NCBI GenBank assembly: GCA_015068655.1
Contig: SVKC01000001.1
Span: forward strand, 1-64,000
Reading direction: 5' to 3'
Length of the DNA: 64,000 bases
DNA from: Oscillospiraceae bacterium
GTDB taxonomy: Bacteria > Bacillota > Clostridia > Monoglobales > Monoglobaceae
Under the pieces are notes generated by a model. The model did no database searches and was not told the origin of the DNA. It saw only the letters and a list, made by a program, of their open reading frames with translations. This document shows, one piece after another, positions 29,327-39,267 of the stretch (positions within the stretch are counted from its first letter, which is position 1; the number at the start of each line of letters is the position of its first letter). The position numbers and the translations under genes were made by a program.

Positions 29327-30232
29327 TTAGAATAATGCGTTGTCCTTCTCTATTCTTCTTACAATCCAGTTCACCAAAACGATAGTAATGAAACCTACAA
29401 TAGACTGGAAGAATCCAACCGCTGCCGACATACCTATTTCACCGTTTGTGTTCAATGCTCTGAATATGTAAGTATCAATAACATCTGTGGTCTCATAAAG
29501 CTTTCCTATATCTCTTGTGACCTGATAGAACAAACCAAAATCAGAACGGAAAACATTGCCCAATGCCAACAATGTCATTGTTATTATCAAAGGAATAATC
29601 GACGGAATTGAAATATGCCATATTTTCTGTAACCTTGATGCTCCGTCAAGATCTGCCGCTTCGAAAAGCGAATCATCAATACCCATAAGTCCGGCATAAT
29701 AAATTATGCAGTTTATTCCCACGTTCTTCCACACAGAAAAGAAGCCAAGTATAAAGGGCCAGTACTTTGGCTTTGCGTACCAGTCAATCATATCAACACC
29801 GAATTTTTCCAAAATTCCGTTTATAATACCTGCTGTCGGGTTCAAAAAGCCATAAGCCATACAGCCAACAACAACCCATGACAAGAAGTAAGGAAGCATC
29901 ATTGTGGTTTGATATGCTTTTATCATAATCCGTTGTCTTATGTTGTAGAGCATAAGAGCAAACAGAACAGCTACCACTATGCCCAAAATTATGTATGACA
30001 GGTTGAGTGTAATGGTGTTAAAAAGAATTCGCTTTGCATCCTGTCCTGCAAAGAAAAACTCAAAATTTTTGAACCCTACCCACGGGCTTTTCAGAATTCC
30101 CAGGTCATATCGGTAATCTTTGAACGCAATAACCAGGCCTCCTATGGGAATATAACAAAATACAAACAACAACAGAACCCCCGGCAATGCCATGAGGCAA
30201 TACATCAACTGTGTTTTGTTAAACTTCTTCAT
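29327..30232 (-). CDS. Carbohydrate ABC transporter permease (LplB/YteP-like)
   Basis: MALPGVLLLFVFCYIPIGGLVIAFKDY, AADLDGASRLQKIWHISIPSIIPLI. Confidence 0.9.
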   Translation of the reverse strand: MKKFNKTQLMYCLMALPGVLLLFVFCYIPIGGLVIAFKDYRYDLGILKSPWVGFKNFEFFFAGQDAKRILFNTITLNLSYIILGIVVAVLFALMLYNIRQRIMIKAYQTTMMLPYFLSWVVVGCMAYGFLNPTAGIINGILEKFGVDMIDWYAKPKYWPFILGFFSVWKNVGINCIIYYAGLMGIDDSLFEAADLDGASRLQKIWHISIPSIIPLIITMTLLALGNVFRSDFGLFYQVTRDIGKLYETTDVIDTYIFRALNTNGEIGMSAAVGFFQSIVGFITIVLVNWIVRRIEKDNALF

Positions 30233-30272
30233 TTTTTGCTGACACTCCTATCTTATATTTAGATGTAATAAT

Positions 30273-30315
30273 ATTTTATCAAAAAAATAACAACGCAACA
30301 ATTTGCTGCGTTGTC
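30273..30315 (-). promoter_or_regulatory. Terminator/promoter fusion element upstream of lplB-like gene
   Basis: Minus strand: hairpin ACAACGCA...TGCGTTGT + ATTTTTTT; TTGTTG (plus 30296-30301)-17 bp-TAAAAT (plus 30273-30278). Confidence 0.55.
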
Positions 30316-30337
30316 TCAATATTATAATTTTTTGTCC

Positions 30338-31975
30338 TTAGTCTACTGATATTTTCACCTGTATCTTTGTACGTCCCTCTTCATCATATCCAATCTTCAA
30401 GCCATAGCCGTCACCGTATATGAGGTGAAGCCTCTGATTTACGTTGTTCAGACCTATATTGACATCTTCGGTAAACTCATGATTCAGGAACTTTTTGTTG
30501 AGTTCCTCTGCCAGTTTTTTCTCAATTGGTTTTCCGTCATTTGTGATTTCAAAGTATGCATTGCCGCCGTCCATATAGCCCTTTATGTACACTCTTCCGT
30601 CTACGGGCTGGCAACATCTCACCGCATTTTCAACTATGGGCTGAAAAGTCACTTTGGGCACCTTTATGGACATCATATTCTCAGGGATTTCAATAACACA
30701 ATCAAAGGAATCGAAAAGACGTTCCTTCTGTATATCCACATACATTTTCAGGTATTCAATTTCCTCATTCAAAGCAACGGTATGGGTCTTTGTGGAGAAC
30801 GAAAACCTCAGAATTGTTGAAAGCTTCACAAGCATCTCCGCAACCTTTTCCCCATCCTTGCCAAGTCTCTCGGCATACAGACCTATAATCTGCAGAGTGT
30901 TTGAAATAAAATGCGGATTTATCTGGCTTTGAAGTGCAACCATTTGCATCTTGTTCATATTTTCAAGGCTTTTGTCAAGACGTCTTGCGCGGAATACGTG
31001 TCGCGCATTTCCCCTTATATTGTTTCCGATAATTCTTTCATATTCATCAATTCTGGATATTGCGTCTTCCTCATTCATTATGTTCATAACACGTTCAAAG
31101 GGAACATAAATTTTCAGGCACGCAACTGCAGTAAGCACAATCAGGAGAATGAATATAACCAGAACCAGCAAAGCCACACTGGGTGAGAATATGTTCGTTA
31201 TTTTCAGTTCATCGCTTATGTCGGTATAACACACAAGGATATAGCTTTTTTCATTTGTCTTTTCTGTTTTGACAAATCTTTTTCCTTCTGTATCGGACGG
31301 CAAAGTGTCAATCACGGTGTAGCCCAACTCATCTGTCAATTTGAGCCCCAGAAGATTTGCCTGTTTTGCATCAAGAAAGCTCATCAGGTCATCGTAATAA
31401 AGCCCATACACAACAGTTCCGAGAAAAGTCTCGTTGTCCCATATGCCTTCTGTCACAATGAGATATTCTATTCCATTTATTATGTCACGCCTATACATAC
31501 GGTAAGCTTTGTCTGCCCTGACAGCGTCAGAAAGTTCTTCAACATACTGTTTTTCCTCATCTAAGGAGCATTGAAGAACATAATCACTTTGAGCTGCATA
31601 GGTCGCAATAAACGCTCCCATAGAGGATGCCGCAAGAAGCTTGTCTGCCGTGCCGTAAAACTCCGTTACCATATTCCGAAAGGCTGTCATATCCTCGTAT
31701 AACTCTTTTGTGGCAAAAAGATTCTGCACCGCCATGCTTTTTTGAATTTCCTCCATCTGTCTGTCAACGTCAAAAAAGACCTTGTCGGCAAGCACAAGCC
31801 TGTGCGCTGTCGTATCATTTGCCTCAAAGGTTACTCTGTCTATATTCTTTTCCGCAGACAGATTGTATATCAGGAAAATTATTATTATGAACACAATTAC
31901 TGCAGGAACAACAATCATTGCTATATTCGCAAAAAACAGTTTCCTGACTTTTCTGTTCGTTTGATTCATAACCAT
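30338..31975 (-). CDS. YesM-like sensor histidine kinase
   Basis: His_kinase motif MVALQSQINPHFISNTLQIIGLYAE; C-terminal HATPase NVNQRLHLIYGDGYGLKI. Confidence 0.9.
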   Translation of the reverse strand: MVMNQTNRKVRKLFFANIAMIVVPAVIVFIIIIFLIYNLSAEKNIDRVTFEANDTTAHRLVLADKVFFDVDRQMEEIQKSMAVQNLFATKELYEDMTAFRNMVTEFYGTADKLLAASSMGAFIATYAAQSDYVLQCSLDEEKQYVEELSDAVRADKAYRMYRRDIINGIEYLIVTEGIWDNETFLGTVVYGLYYDDLMSFLDAKQANLLGLKLTDELGYTVIDTLPSDTEGKRFVKTEKTNEKSYILVCYTDISDELKITNIFSPSVALLVLVIFILLIVLTAVACLKIYVPFERVMNIMNEEDAISRIDEYERIIGNNIRGNARHVFRARRLDKSLENMNKMQMVALQSQINPHFISNTLQIIGLYAERLGKDGEKVAEMLVKLSTILRFSFSTKTHTVALNEEIEYLKMYVDIQKERLFDSFDCVIEIPENMMSIKVPKVTFQPIVENAVRCCQPVDGRVYIKGYMDGGNAYFEITNDGKPIEKKLAEELNKKFLNHEFTEDVNIGLNNVNQRLHLIYGDGYGLKIGYDEEGRTKIQVKISVD

Positions 31976-31983
31976 ACACCACT

Positions 31984-33108
31984 TTATCGTCTTTTCTTCA
32001 TTCTGTACTCCTTTGGAGTCATTCCTGTATCCTTTTTCAAAATGGAATAAAAATACGGCAAATTTCTCATTCCTACTCTCTCTGCAATTTCGTGTGCAGT
32101 CATATCTGTTCTAACAAGCAAATCCTTTGCCATATCAATACGTTTTTGGAGAATATATGTGCTTATGTTCTCGCCCATGTGCCACTTGAAAAGCCTTGAC
32201 AGCCAAGAGGTTGAAACAAAGCACTCCTTTGCCACCATTTCGAGACTCAAAGGCTCGGAAAGATTGTTTTCTATAAAGTTAACTGCATTGGTAACAACTG
32301 CATTCTCTGCTTTGAACGTACCTTCCGACACCGCAACTTTTTCCGTCTTGTAATACTCTTCGAGCATTCCGATATTATCAAACTGTCTCACGTTCTTGAT
32401 TTCTATGTCCATCCCAAGACAATCCTTCACGCTTGCGATATACTCTTCTGTCCAATTCTCCGCTATTTCTTCCCGGGAAAAAATCAACACCTCATACGCA
32501 ACACCAATGTTTCCAAGAATACAAAACTTCACTTTTTTGTATATGAGTGAGAAAATACTGTACAAGGCACGAAGAAGCTTTTCAGAAGCAATCGTGTCGC
32601 AAATATTCAGTTCAAAAAGGAAGAAGCTGCAGTCATCAAAATCATACATTTCACTACTTATACACTTTCCTGCAAGACCGTTGAAATAACCCTTGTAAAT
32701 AGACGTCTCAGCAAAATTGTTCTTCACCTTCTCAACGTCAAGGTATTCCCTGATTTCCGCAAATTCCTGTTTGAGCTGTTTTATGGTAAGAGGCTTGTTC
32801 AGATAAAAACGTACATTGTAACGCATTCCTTCTTTTGCATAATCAATCTCGTTGAATGCACTCAGGAAAACAATCATCACCGATGACCAGTTTTCATATA
32901 TATACCGACTCAGCTCAATACCGCTCATATCTGGCATTGATATATCAGTTACAACCATATCAACCTGATTTTTCTCTAAAAAGGAAATAGCATCTTTTCC
33001 CGAATAAAAGCTTCCTACACATTCAAAGCCCAATTCTTCCCACTTTATTAATTCACGAAATCCGTCTGCTATTGCCCTTTCATCATCAACCAAAATAAAT
33101 TTATACAT
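31984..33108 (-). CDS. YesN-like AraC-type response regulator
   Basis: REC domain MYKFILVDDERAIADGFRELI...DMVVTDISMPDMSG + C-terminal AraC HTH; start reassigned to MYKF (33108). Confidence 0.9.
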   Translation of the reverse strand: MYKFILVDDERAIADGFRELIKWEELGFECVGSFYSGKDAISFLEKNQVDMVVTDISMPDMSGIELSRYIYENWSSVMIVFLSAFNEIDYAKEGMRYNVRFYLNKPLTIKQLKQEFAEIREYLDVEKVKNNFAETSIYKGYFNGLAGKCISSEMYDFDDCSFFLFELNICDTIASEKLLRALYSIFSLIYKKVKFCILGNIGVAYEVLIFSREEIAENWTEEYIASVKDCLGMDIEIKNVRQFDNIGMLEEYYKTEKVAVSEGTFKAENAVVTNAVNFIENNLSEPLSLEMVAKECFVSTSWLSRLFKWHMGENISTYILQKRIDMAKDLLVRTDMTAHEIAERVGMRNLPYFYSILKKDTGMTPKEYRMKKRR

Positions 33109-33228
33109 TATTATCCCACCAATGTCCTGTTCTTTTCTGCACAGTGTCATTTTATAATAATCATATTCTAAAAACAATATGCTTTCTTGTCTTTATTCTT
33201 CCTTATAGTTGCTGTTTTAAACTGTATA

Positions 33229-35496
33229 TTAGATAATTACGTCCGTCTCTTTGCCATCAAAGGAAATGAACTTCTTTTCATTTTTTGTAATCGTAATATT
33301 ATAAGTCTTTCCCCTGAAAACTCTCGTAACCTTTGCAGGAAGCATCTCCTTTGGCAAGCACGGGTCAATTTCAAGTCCGTCCCACTTTGCACGGATACCG
33401 AGCATATACTGGGTTACAGCAACATACATCCAAGCCGCAGTTCCCGTAAGCCATGATACATTTGCAAGACCGAACTTGTCACTTTCAGGCCCAAAAATGT
33501 TTGAACAATAAACATAAGGCTCTGCCTTGTATCTCCACTCTCCCGCCTGTGCTTGTGCAACCATAGGGAGAAGCTGATGATAATACTTGTACGCATTTTC
33601 GGGGCGTTTAAGCAAGCACTCTGCAATTACAGCCCATGTGTTTGCATGGCAGAACACACTTCCGTTTTCTCCACAGCCCTTGTTGTACATAGTCAGGTTG
33701 CCGTCTTTTGTTGGATAGTCGGTTGTCATTGAGGGATGTATTTTCTTGATTCCCAAATCGGTATCAAGATACTTTTTCACATTATCCATTGCCTGGGTGC
33801 CGTTGTCACCCATTCCCGAAATAACAGACCAGCTTTGAGTATTGAGCCAGATTTTTGCTTGAGGTTCTTTTTCGCTGCCGATAAATGTACCTTCATCTGT
33901 AATACATCTTCTGTACCATTCGCCATCCCATGCAATTTCGTTTACGAGTTTTTTTTGCTGTTCATATGTTTCAAGATATTTGCTGCCGTCCTCACCTTTA
34001 AGGTCAGCTATTTCCGCAATCTGTCTGAGAACAGTTCCAAACTGCATACTTGTCCAAATGCTTTCGCCCTTGCCCTCACGGCATACCTTGTAGAGCATAT
34101 CGTTCCAGTCCGATGAAAGCATAAGGGGAAATCCGCATTCACCTAGGTTTGCAAGACAGAAATCTATTGACTTCTTTATGTGTTCCCATACAGTTGCACT
34201 TCCTCCGTCATAAAATTCCACAACCTCATCAAGATAGTCAAGCTTTCCTTCTTCAATCACTATATGATAGCAAGCCATAACAAGCCACAAATGATTGTCA
34301 CTGTGGATTCTTGTAACAGGCTCCCACCCTTCGGTAGGGAAGCAATAGTGATTACAATGTCCGTCATTATACTGCTGAGTAAATAAAAGATTTAACTTGT
34401 CCTTTGCACGTCTCAAATCAAATGGTACCATTGCAAGGATGTCCTGCGCCGTATCCCTCACACCCACACCACGGAATGTTCCCGTTGCATAATATGAGAT
34501 ATTTCTCGAAAACTGGAAGTTTCGTTCCGCCTGATAAGGATTCCATATATTTATCATTGTTTCTGCATCCTTATCGGGAATTTTGCATTGGAATTTGCTT
34601 AAATGAGCATCCCATTTTTCTGCGAGACCTTTGAATGATTTTTCAACAAAATCAGTCTTTCTGCAGTTTTCAACACTTTTCCTTATGTCCTCTTCGGTCA
34701 TTGCTGTACCGAGGAAGATATTAACTTCTTTTTCTTCGTTTGCTTTGAGTTCAATTTCAAGCTGAAGTGCAAAGCAAGGGTCACCGCCGTACATGGTTGA
34801 CTTTGAGCAATTTCCCAATTCTACTCTCTGTGGATTTTCCTCACTTCTGTATGCACCCACAAACTCGTCCCTATCGCAATCAAATGCCGTAACCGGAACA
34901 TTTGCCGCAAAATAAACAAGAGGTGTTTCATCGGGCTTTGGCTGTGTTTCAACTCCGTATTTATACACCAGAACATCTTCCATGTTATAGCAGGAAAGCT
35001 GATGCTTGTTATAGCACTGCCATTGAAGTTCACGCATAAACTCCATCATTCCAAGCTCAACATACGGAAACAGCGTTATATGTTTGTCGCTATCCGATTT
35101 CAGCTTTAAATTCCATATAAGTGCGTTTTCATATTCACCCACAAAGTATGTGGCAGTTACCGATACGCCCTTTCGCTCTGCCTCAAAGCGAGTATATCCC
35201 ATACCATGAGTTGACTGCCATTTTTCAGGCTTTGTCTTGCAGGGCTCGTTTGTGGGACACCAGTATTCACCACCGTCCTTTATGTAGGTATAAAATCCGC
35301 TTCTGTCTGTGGGAACATGAAAGAATTTATAATGGTTTATTCTCCATATCTGCGGAGATTTATAAAATGCAACACCGCCCCCTGCCTGCGACATCATTGT
35401 GTGGAATGTGCCGTTTGACAGATAATTCATCCACGGGGTTGGTGTGTTGTATTTTTTAAATGTTATTTCTCGTTTTTGGTTGTTAAAGCTATACAT
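33229..35496 (-). CDS. GH94-family glycoside phosphorylase (cellobiose/chitobiose phosphorylase-like)
   Basis: GVRDTAQDILAMVPFDLRRAKDKL, GWEPVTRIHSDNHLWLVMACYHIV, MYNKGCGENGSVFCHANTWAVIAECLL. Confidence 0.88.
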   Translation of the reverse strand: MYSFNNQKREITFKKYNTPTPWMNYLSNGTFHTMMSQAGGGVAFYKSPQIWRINHYKFFHVPTDRSGFYTYIKDGGEYWCPTNEPCKTKPEKWQSTHGMGYTRFEAERKGVSVTATYFVGEYENALIWNLKLKSDSDKHITLFPYVELGMMEFMRELQWQCYNKHQLSCYNMEDVLVYKYGVETQPKPDETPLVYFAANVPVTAFDCDRDEFVGAYRSEENPQRVELGNCSKSTMYGGDPCFALQLEIELKANEEKEVNIFLGTAMTEEDIRKSVENCRKTDFVEKSFKGLAEKWDAHLSKFQCKIPDKDAETMINIWNPYQAERNFQFSRNISYYATGTFRGVGVRDTAQDILAMVPFDLRRAKDKLNLLFTQQYNDGHCNHYCFPTEGWEPVTRIHSDNHLWLVMACYHIVIEEGKLDYLDEVVEFYDGGSATVWEHIKKSIDFCLANLGECGFPLMLSSDWNDMLYKVCREGKGESIWTSMQFGTVLRQIAEIADLKGEDGSKYLETYEQQKKLVNEIAWDGEWYRRCITDEGTFIGSEKEPQAKIWLNTQSWSVISGMGDNGTQAMDNVKKYLDTDLGIKKIHPSMTTDYPTKDGNLTMYNKGCGENGSVFCHANTWAVIAECLLKRPENAYKYYHQLLPMVAQAQAGEWRYKAEPYVYCSNIFGPESDKFGLANVSWLTGTAAWMYVAVTQYMLGIRAKWDGLEIDPCLPKEMLPAKVTRVFRGKTYNITITKNEKKFISFDGKETDVII

Positions 35497-35507
35497 AGCA
35501 GAACTCC

Positions 35508-37055
35508 TTATATTTTTGTAAGAACAGGCTTTCCTTCAAATTTCATATCCCCCAAAAGCCCGTCAACAAGCAGTTTCACAGTTTCAGGTGTTGGCTGACA
35601 GTTCATTTCTATAAACGTTGGGTCTTCTGGGAAGTAATCAACCGCAAAGTATGGCGAGCCGTAATTCACAATTACTTTCTTATCCTTGTCAAACAAATGG
35701 GATGCCCAGATAAGCATATGAGGAACGCTCCACTGTGCAACAAAGAAGGCGTTAACATTAAATATCACAAGGTCATACTCCGCCTGAAGCTTATCTATAT
35801 CCGCCTGCCAACATACTCTTGATGGTACGTCATAAATATCACGTTTGACCTCCGTCTCTATTCCTCTGCTTTCAAGTTCTTTCCGAAGCAGCTCCGAAGA
35901 GAAATTATCCTCGTCTGTCACATCAACAACAAGAACCTTCTTGTACTTTTCTTTGCTTATTGGAATAATGCTCTTTTCGTTTCGCAAAAGACACATTCCG
36001 TTCTTTGCAATATCAAGCAAAGTCTTGTCAACATATTCAGCATCAGGCTTGTCAAATTTCTTTTCTTCAAGCGCCTTATTACGGAAGTTTTCCATTTTTT
36101 CAATTCTTTCAAGGGCATCATCAAGACGGCTCATAGGTATCTCACCACTCAAAAGCTGCTTTTCTATTTCCTCTGCGGCTTCAACAGGCGGCCACAAAAG
36201 CAAATCCGCCCCTGCCTTGAATGACTGAACAGTTTCAGCAACCAAATCACCCGTTGCCATTCCACCCATAATGAGAGCATCTGTAACCACAGCCCCTTCA
36301 AAGCCAAGGTCATTTTTCAACAAATCGGTTGTAAGCTTTTTGGAAAAAGTTGCGATTGGGTAATAGCCATCTGTAAACTCATCATCATAGGATTTCAGGG
36401 ATATATGGGTTGTCATAACCGACATAACGCCTTCCTTGAACATTTCCTTGTATGTATAGCCATAGGTCTCCATCCACTCATCAAAAGGCAGATTATTAGC
36501 ACCCGGAGCCATATGCATATTCACAAAATACGTTCCAAGTCCCGGAAAGTGCTTAACCGTTGAGCATACACCCTGATCCTGAATACCTCTCACCACCTGA
36601 CGGTATATCTCGCCAATAACTTTGGGGTCATCACTGATTGCTGTAAGGTACATAAGGTGGTCAAAGCACATATCAATGCTCGGGCTGAGCACCCAGTCTA
36701 TTCCCTTGTCGTTCATCTGCATACCAATACATTTGCCCCAATTGTATGCATCCTCAAGGCTTTTGGAACCTCCCAAAGAGGATTGTGGATAAATATTCAC
36801 CTTCTGCCCTCTCACAAATGCTCCGTCTGCACACACAAGAAGCTTCTTTTTGGATGCTTTTTTGCATTTGTTCAAGGTTTCAAAATCGAACTGTGTTCCA
36901 ATCTCCAAACCATTTTCGTCCTTAAGAACATTTGCCTCACCATAATATAATCCACCTACGGGATAATTCTCAAAGAACTTTTCAGGACCTCCGTGTGTGT
37001 TTATCTCACGAATTGTCACGATAAAAGTCTTCAAAATTTTTTCTCTTAATGTCAT
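35508..37055 (-). CDS. GH3-family beta-glycosidase/beta-N-acetylhexosaminidase-like
   Basis: STVKHFPGLGTYFVNMHMAPG, GFEGAVVTDALIMGGMA. Confidence 0.82.
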   Translation of the reverse strand: MTLREKILKTFIVTIREINTHGGPEKFFENYPVGGLYYGEANVLKDENGLEIGTQFDFETLNKCKKASKKKLLVCADGAFVRGQKVNIYPQSSLGGSKSLEDAYNWGKCIGMQMNDKGIDWVLSPSIDMCFDHLMYLTAISDDPKVIGEIYRQVVRGIQDQGVCSTVKHFPGLGTYFVNMHMAPGANNLPFDEWMETYGYTYKEMFKEGVMSVMTTHISLKSYDDEFTDGYYPIATFSKKLTTDLLKNDLGFEGAVVTDALIMGGMATGDLVAETVQSFKAGADLLLWPPVEAAEEIEKQLLSGEIPMSRLDDALERIEKMENFRNKALEEKKFDKPDAEYVDKTLLDIAKNGMCLLRNEKSIIPISKEKYKKVLVVDVTDEDNFSSELLRKELESRGIETEVKRDIYDVPSRVCWQADIDKLQAEYDLVIFNVNAFFVAQWSVPHMLIWASHLFDKDKKVIVNYGSPYFAVDYFPEDPTFIEMNCQPTPETVKLLVDGLLGDMKFEGKPVLTKI

Positions 37056-37087
37056 AATAACCCGCCTTATTATTTAAATTATGTATT

Positions 37088-37132
37088 ATTATACCAAAAA
37101 ACGGACAACTCAACAATGTGTTGAGTTGTCCG
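37088..37132 (-). promoter_or_regulatory. Terminator/promoter fusion element upstream of GH3 gene
   Basis: Perfect 13-bp stem CGGACAACTCAAC/GTTGAGTTGTCCG + TTTTTT on minus strand; TTGTTG (plus 37111-37116)-17 bp-TATAAT (plus 37088-37093). Confidence 0.65.
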
Positions 37133-37262
37133 CAAATTATAATTTGTTGTCTTTTCACCATTTAAATCCCGACTTCAACGGTTGCATAACCATTGTAATT
37201 GTCCAATATCCTTACGTTATGCAGCAAATATTGCAACTCATATGCTCCTTCCTCATATTCTG

Positions 37263-39029
37263 CTATATAGCATATTTTTCTTTGTATGTCTGATACATTT
37301 CCTCAAATGAATGGTCGTGACTTTCTTTGACATTTTTGAGGTATTCATGAGTTTCAAATGAATCAAGTGAAATCTCAATAATACACACAGCAATATTTGA
37401 ACAATGGTCTGAAACTCTCTCGTAATTGGTAAGAAGGTCTGAAAGAATGAACCCCAGCTCCATTGTGCAGTCACCCTGTTTGAGCCGTGAGATGTGGTTT
37501 GCTTTGATTTTGCGCTTCAAACGGTCAATAACCTGTTCAAGCGGTTCAACCTTTGCGGCAATAGAAATATCCTCTTCTGTGAGTGCCGATGTAGCAAGCT
37601 CAAGAATTTCAGCTGATGCCTCTGTAATAATTTTTATATCCTTTTGTGCCTGAGTTGAGAAGGATATGCCCTTGTCGTGCATTTCCTGTGCAACCTCTGC
37701 AATATTCACAGCATGGTCTGAAATTCTTTCAATATCTCCAATACAATGAAGAAGCTCAGTTACTATTTTACTGTCCTTTGCAGACATATTGTTTGCCGCA
37801 ATTTTGACAAGATAAGAGCTTGTTTTGTCCTCGTATTTGTCAACCAGCTTTTCGTGCTCCATAATTTCTTTAAATTTTGCATCGCTGTAATCGGACATCA
37901 ACTCTGTTGCCGCATTAAATGAATAAGCGGAGAGCTTCGCCATATCACAAACAAGCTCACGACACTTTTCAACAGCAAACGACGGAATATTAAGAAATCT
38001 TTCATCCAATGTGTCAAAGGTATTGTTTTTCTTTTCGTCCTTCTTTGCGCCTCTTATGGTGCTGATTGCGAGCTTTTCAATAAGAGCACAGAAGGGCATA
38101 AGAATTATTGTAGAAATTATATTAAAAACTGTATGAGTTATTGCAATCGAGAAGAAAGACGCATCGGATAACATAAAGTTCACAATTGGCTTTATTCCGA
38201 AATAATACAGCAGATAATATATAGCAGTAACCACTATTACACCTATCATTTTTATATAGAGACAGGATGCAGCAACACGCTTGGCTTCAGTATTTCCGCT
38301 TATAGCCGAAATTATCGGAGTAATCGTGGTACCGATGTTCATTCCCAAAAGAACAGGCAACGCAACTGCGTGCTGGATAGAGATTGAGCCTACAAGCACC
38401 TGCAAAATACCAACAGACGCAGATGAGCTCTGAATTATTGCCGTAAAGATTGTACCAACAATGATTCCCATAAGAGGATTTGAGAACATAACAAGCAAGT
38501 TTTTGAAGCGTTCGTTGTCCTTGAAGGTTTCCGCAGCATCACTCATAGCCTCCATACCGAAAATCAGTACCGAAAACCCAAGAAGAATTGTCGCAATGTT
38601 TCGCTTTGAATCGCTTTTGGTGGTCATAGTAATAATCACACCAATGGCAGCAAGAACAGGTGTAAAATTCTCCGGTTTCAGAAGATTGATGAACGCAGCC
38701 CCCTCAATATCCTTGAGTGCGAGAAGCCACGCCGTAACTGTTGTGCCTATGTTGGCACCCATAATAATACTGATTGTCTGACCCAGATTCATTATACCCG
38801 AGTTTACAAAGCCTACAAGCATAACCGTCGTCGCAGATGAGCTTTGAATAACAGCCGTAACAACAAATCCCAGAAGCAGCCCTGTCCATCTGTTTGACGT
38901 AAGCCGTGCCAAAATAGATTCAAGCTTGCCGCCCGCCAGCTTTTTCAGACCGTCACCCATAAGATCCATACCAAACAGAAACAGCGCCAATCCGCCTATC
39001 AGCCCCAAAATTACAAAAACCATATCCAT
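37263..39029 (-). CDS. Na/Pi cotransporter family protein with C-terminal PhoU-like domain
   Basis: GLALFLFGMDLMGDGLKKLAGGKLESILARLTSNRWTGLLLGFVVTAVIQSSSATTVMLVGFVNSG; PhoU helices. Start reassigned to MDMVFV (39029). Confidence 0.92.
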   Translation of the reverse strand: MDMVFVILGLIGGLALFLFGMDLMGDGLKKLAGGKLESILARLTSNRWTGLLLGFVVTAVIQSSSATTVMLVGFVNSGIMNLGQTISIIMGANIGTTVTAWLLALKDIEGAAFINLLKPENFTPVLAAIGVIITMTTKSDSKRNIATILLGFSVLIFGMEAMSDAAETFKDNERFKNLLVMFSNPLMGIIVGTIFTAIIQSSSASVGILQVLVGSISIQHAVALPVLLGMNIGTTITPIISAISGNTEAKRVAASCLYIKMIGVIVVTAIYYLLYYFGIKPIVNFMLSDASFFSIAITHTVFNIISTIILMPFCALIEKLAISTIRGAKKDEKKNNTFDTLDERFLNIPSFAVEKCRELVCDMAKLSAYSFNAATELMSDYSDAKFKEIMEHEKLVDKYEDKTSSYLVKIAANNMSAKDSKIVTELLHCIGDIERISDHAVNIAEVAQEMHDKGISFSTQAQKDIKIITEASAEILELATSALTEEDISIAAKVEPLEQVIDRLKRKIKANHISRLKQGDCTMELGFILSDLLTNYERVSDHCSNIAVCIIEISLDSFETHEYLKNVKESHDHSFEEMYQTYKEKYAI

Positions 39030-39205
39030 AATTACCGCTCTCCTTATCTCCGTGATAATAATCTTTGGATAAAATATTGTTTTGGACATTGTGAAAATGC
39101 AACTTTTCACAAATATATGTTATCACAAAGTTTTGAAAAAATAAAGACTTTTTGTTGAATTTTTGTTTTTTTGTTAAAACTGACCATTCAGATTGTTGTT
39201 TTTCC

Positions 39206-39234
39206 TTGACTGAAATGAGCCGTTGGGGTATAAT
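39206..39234 (+). promoter_or_regulatory. Sigma-A-type promoter TTGACT-17-TATAAT
   Basis: TTGACT 39206-39211; TATAAT 39229-39234; upstream of first M42 gene. Confidence 0.75.
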
Positions 39235-39267
39235 ATACAATATATTACGCTAAAAGGAATTTGATTT

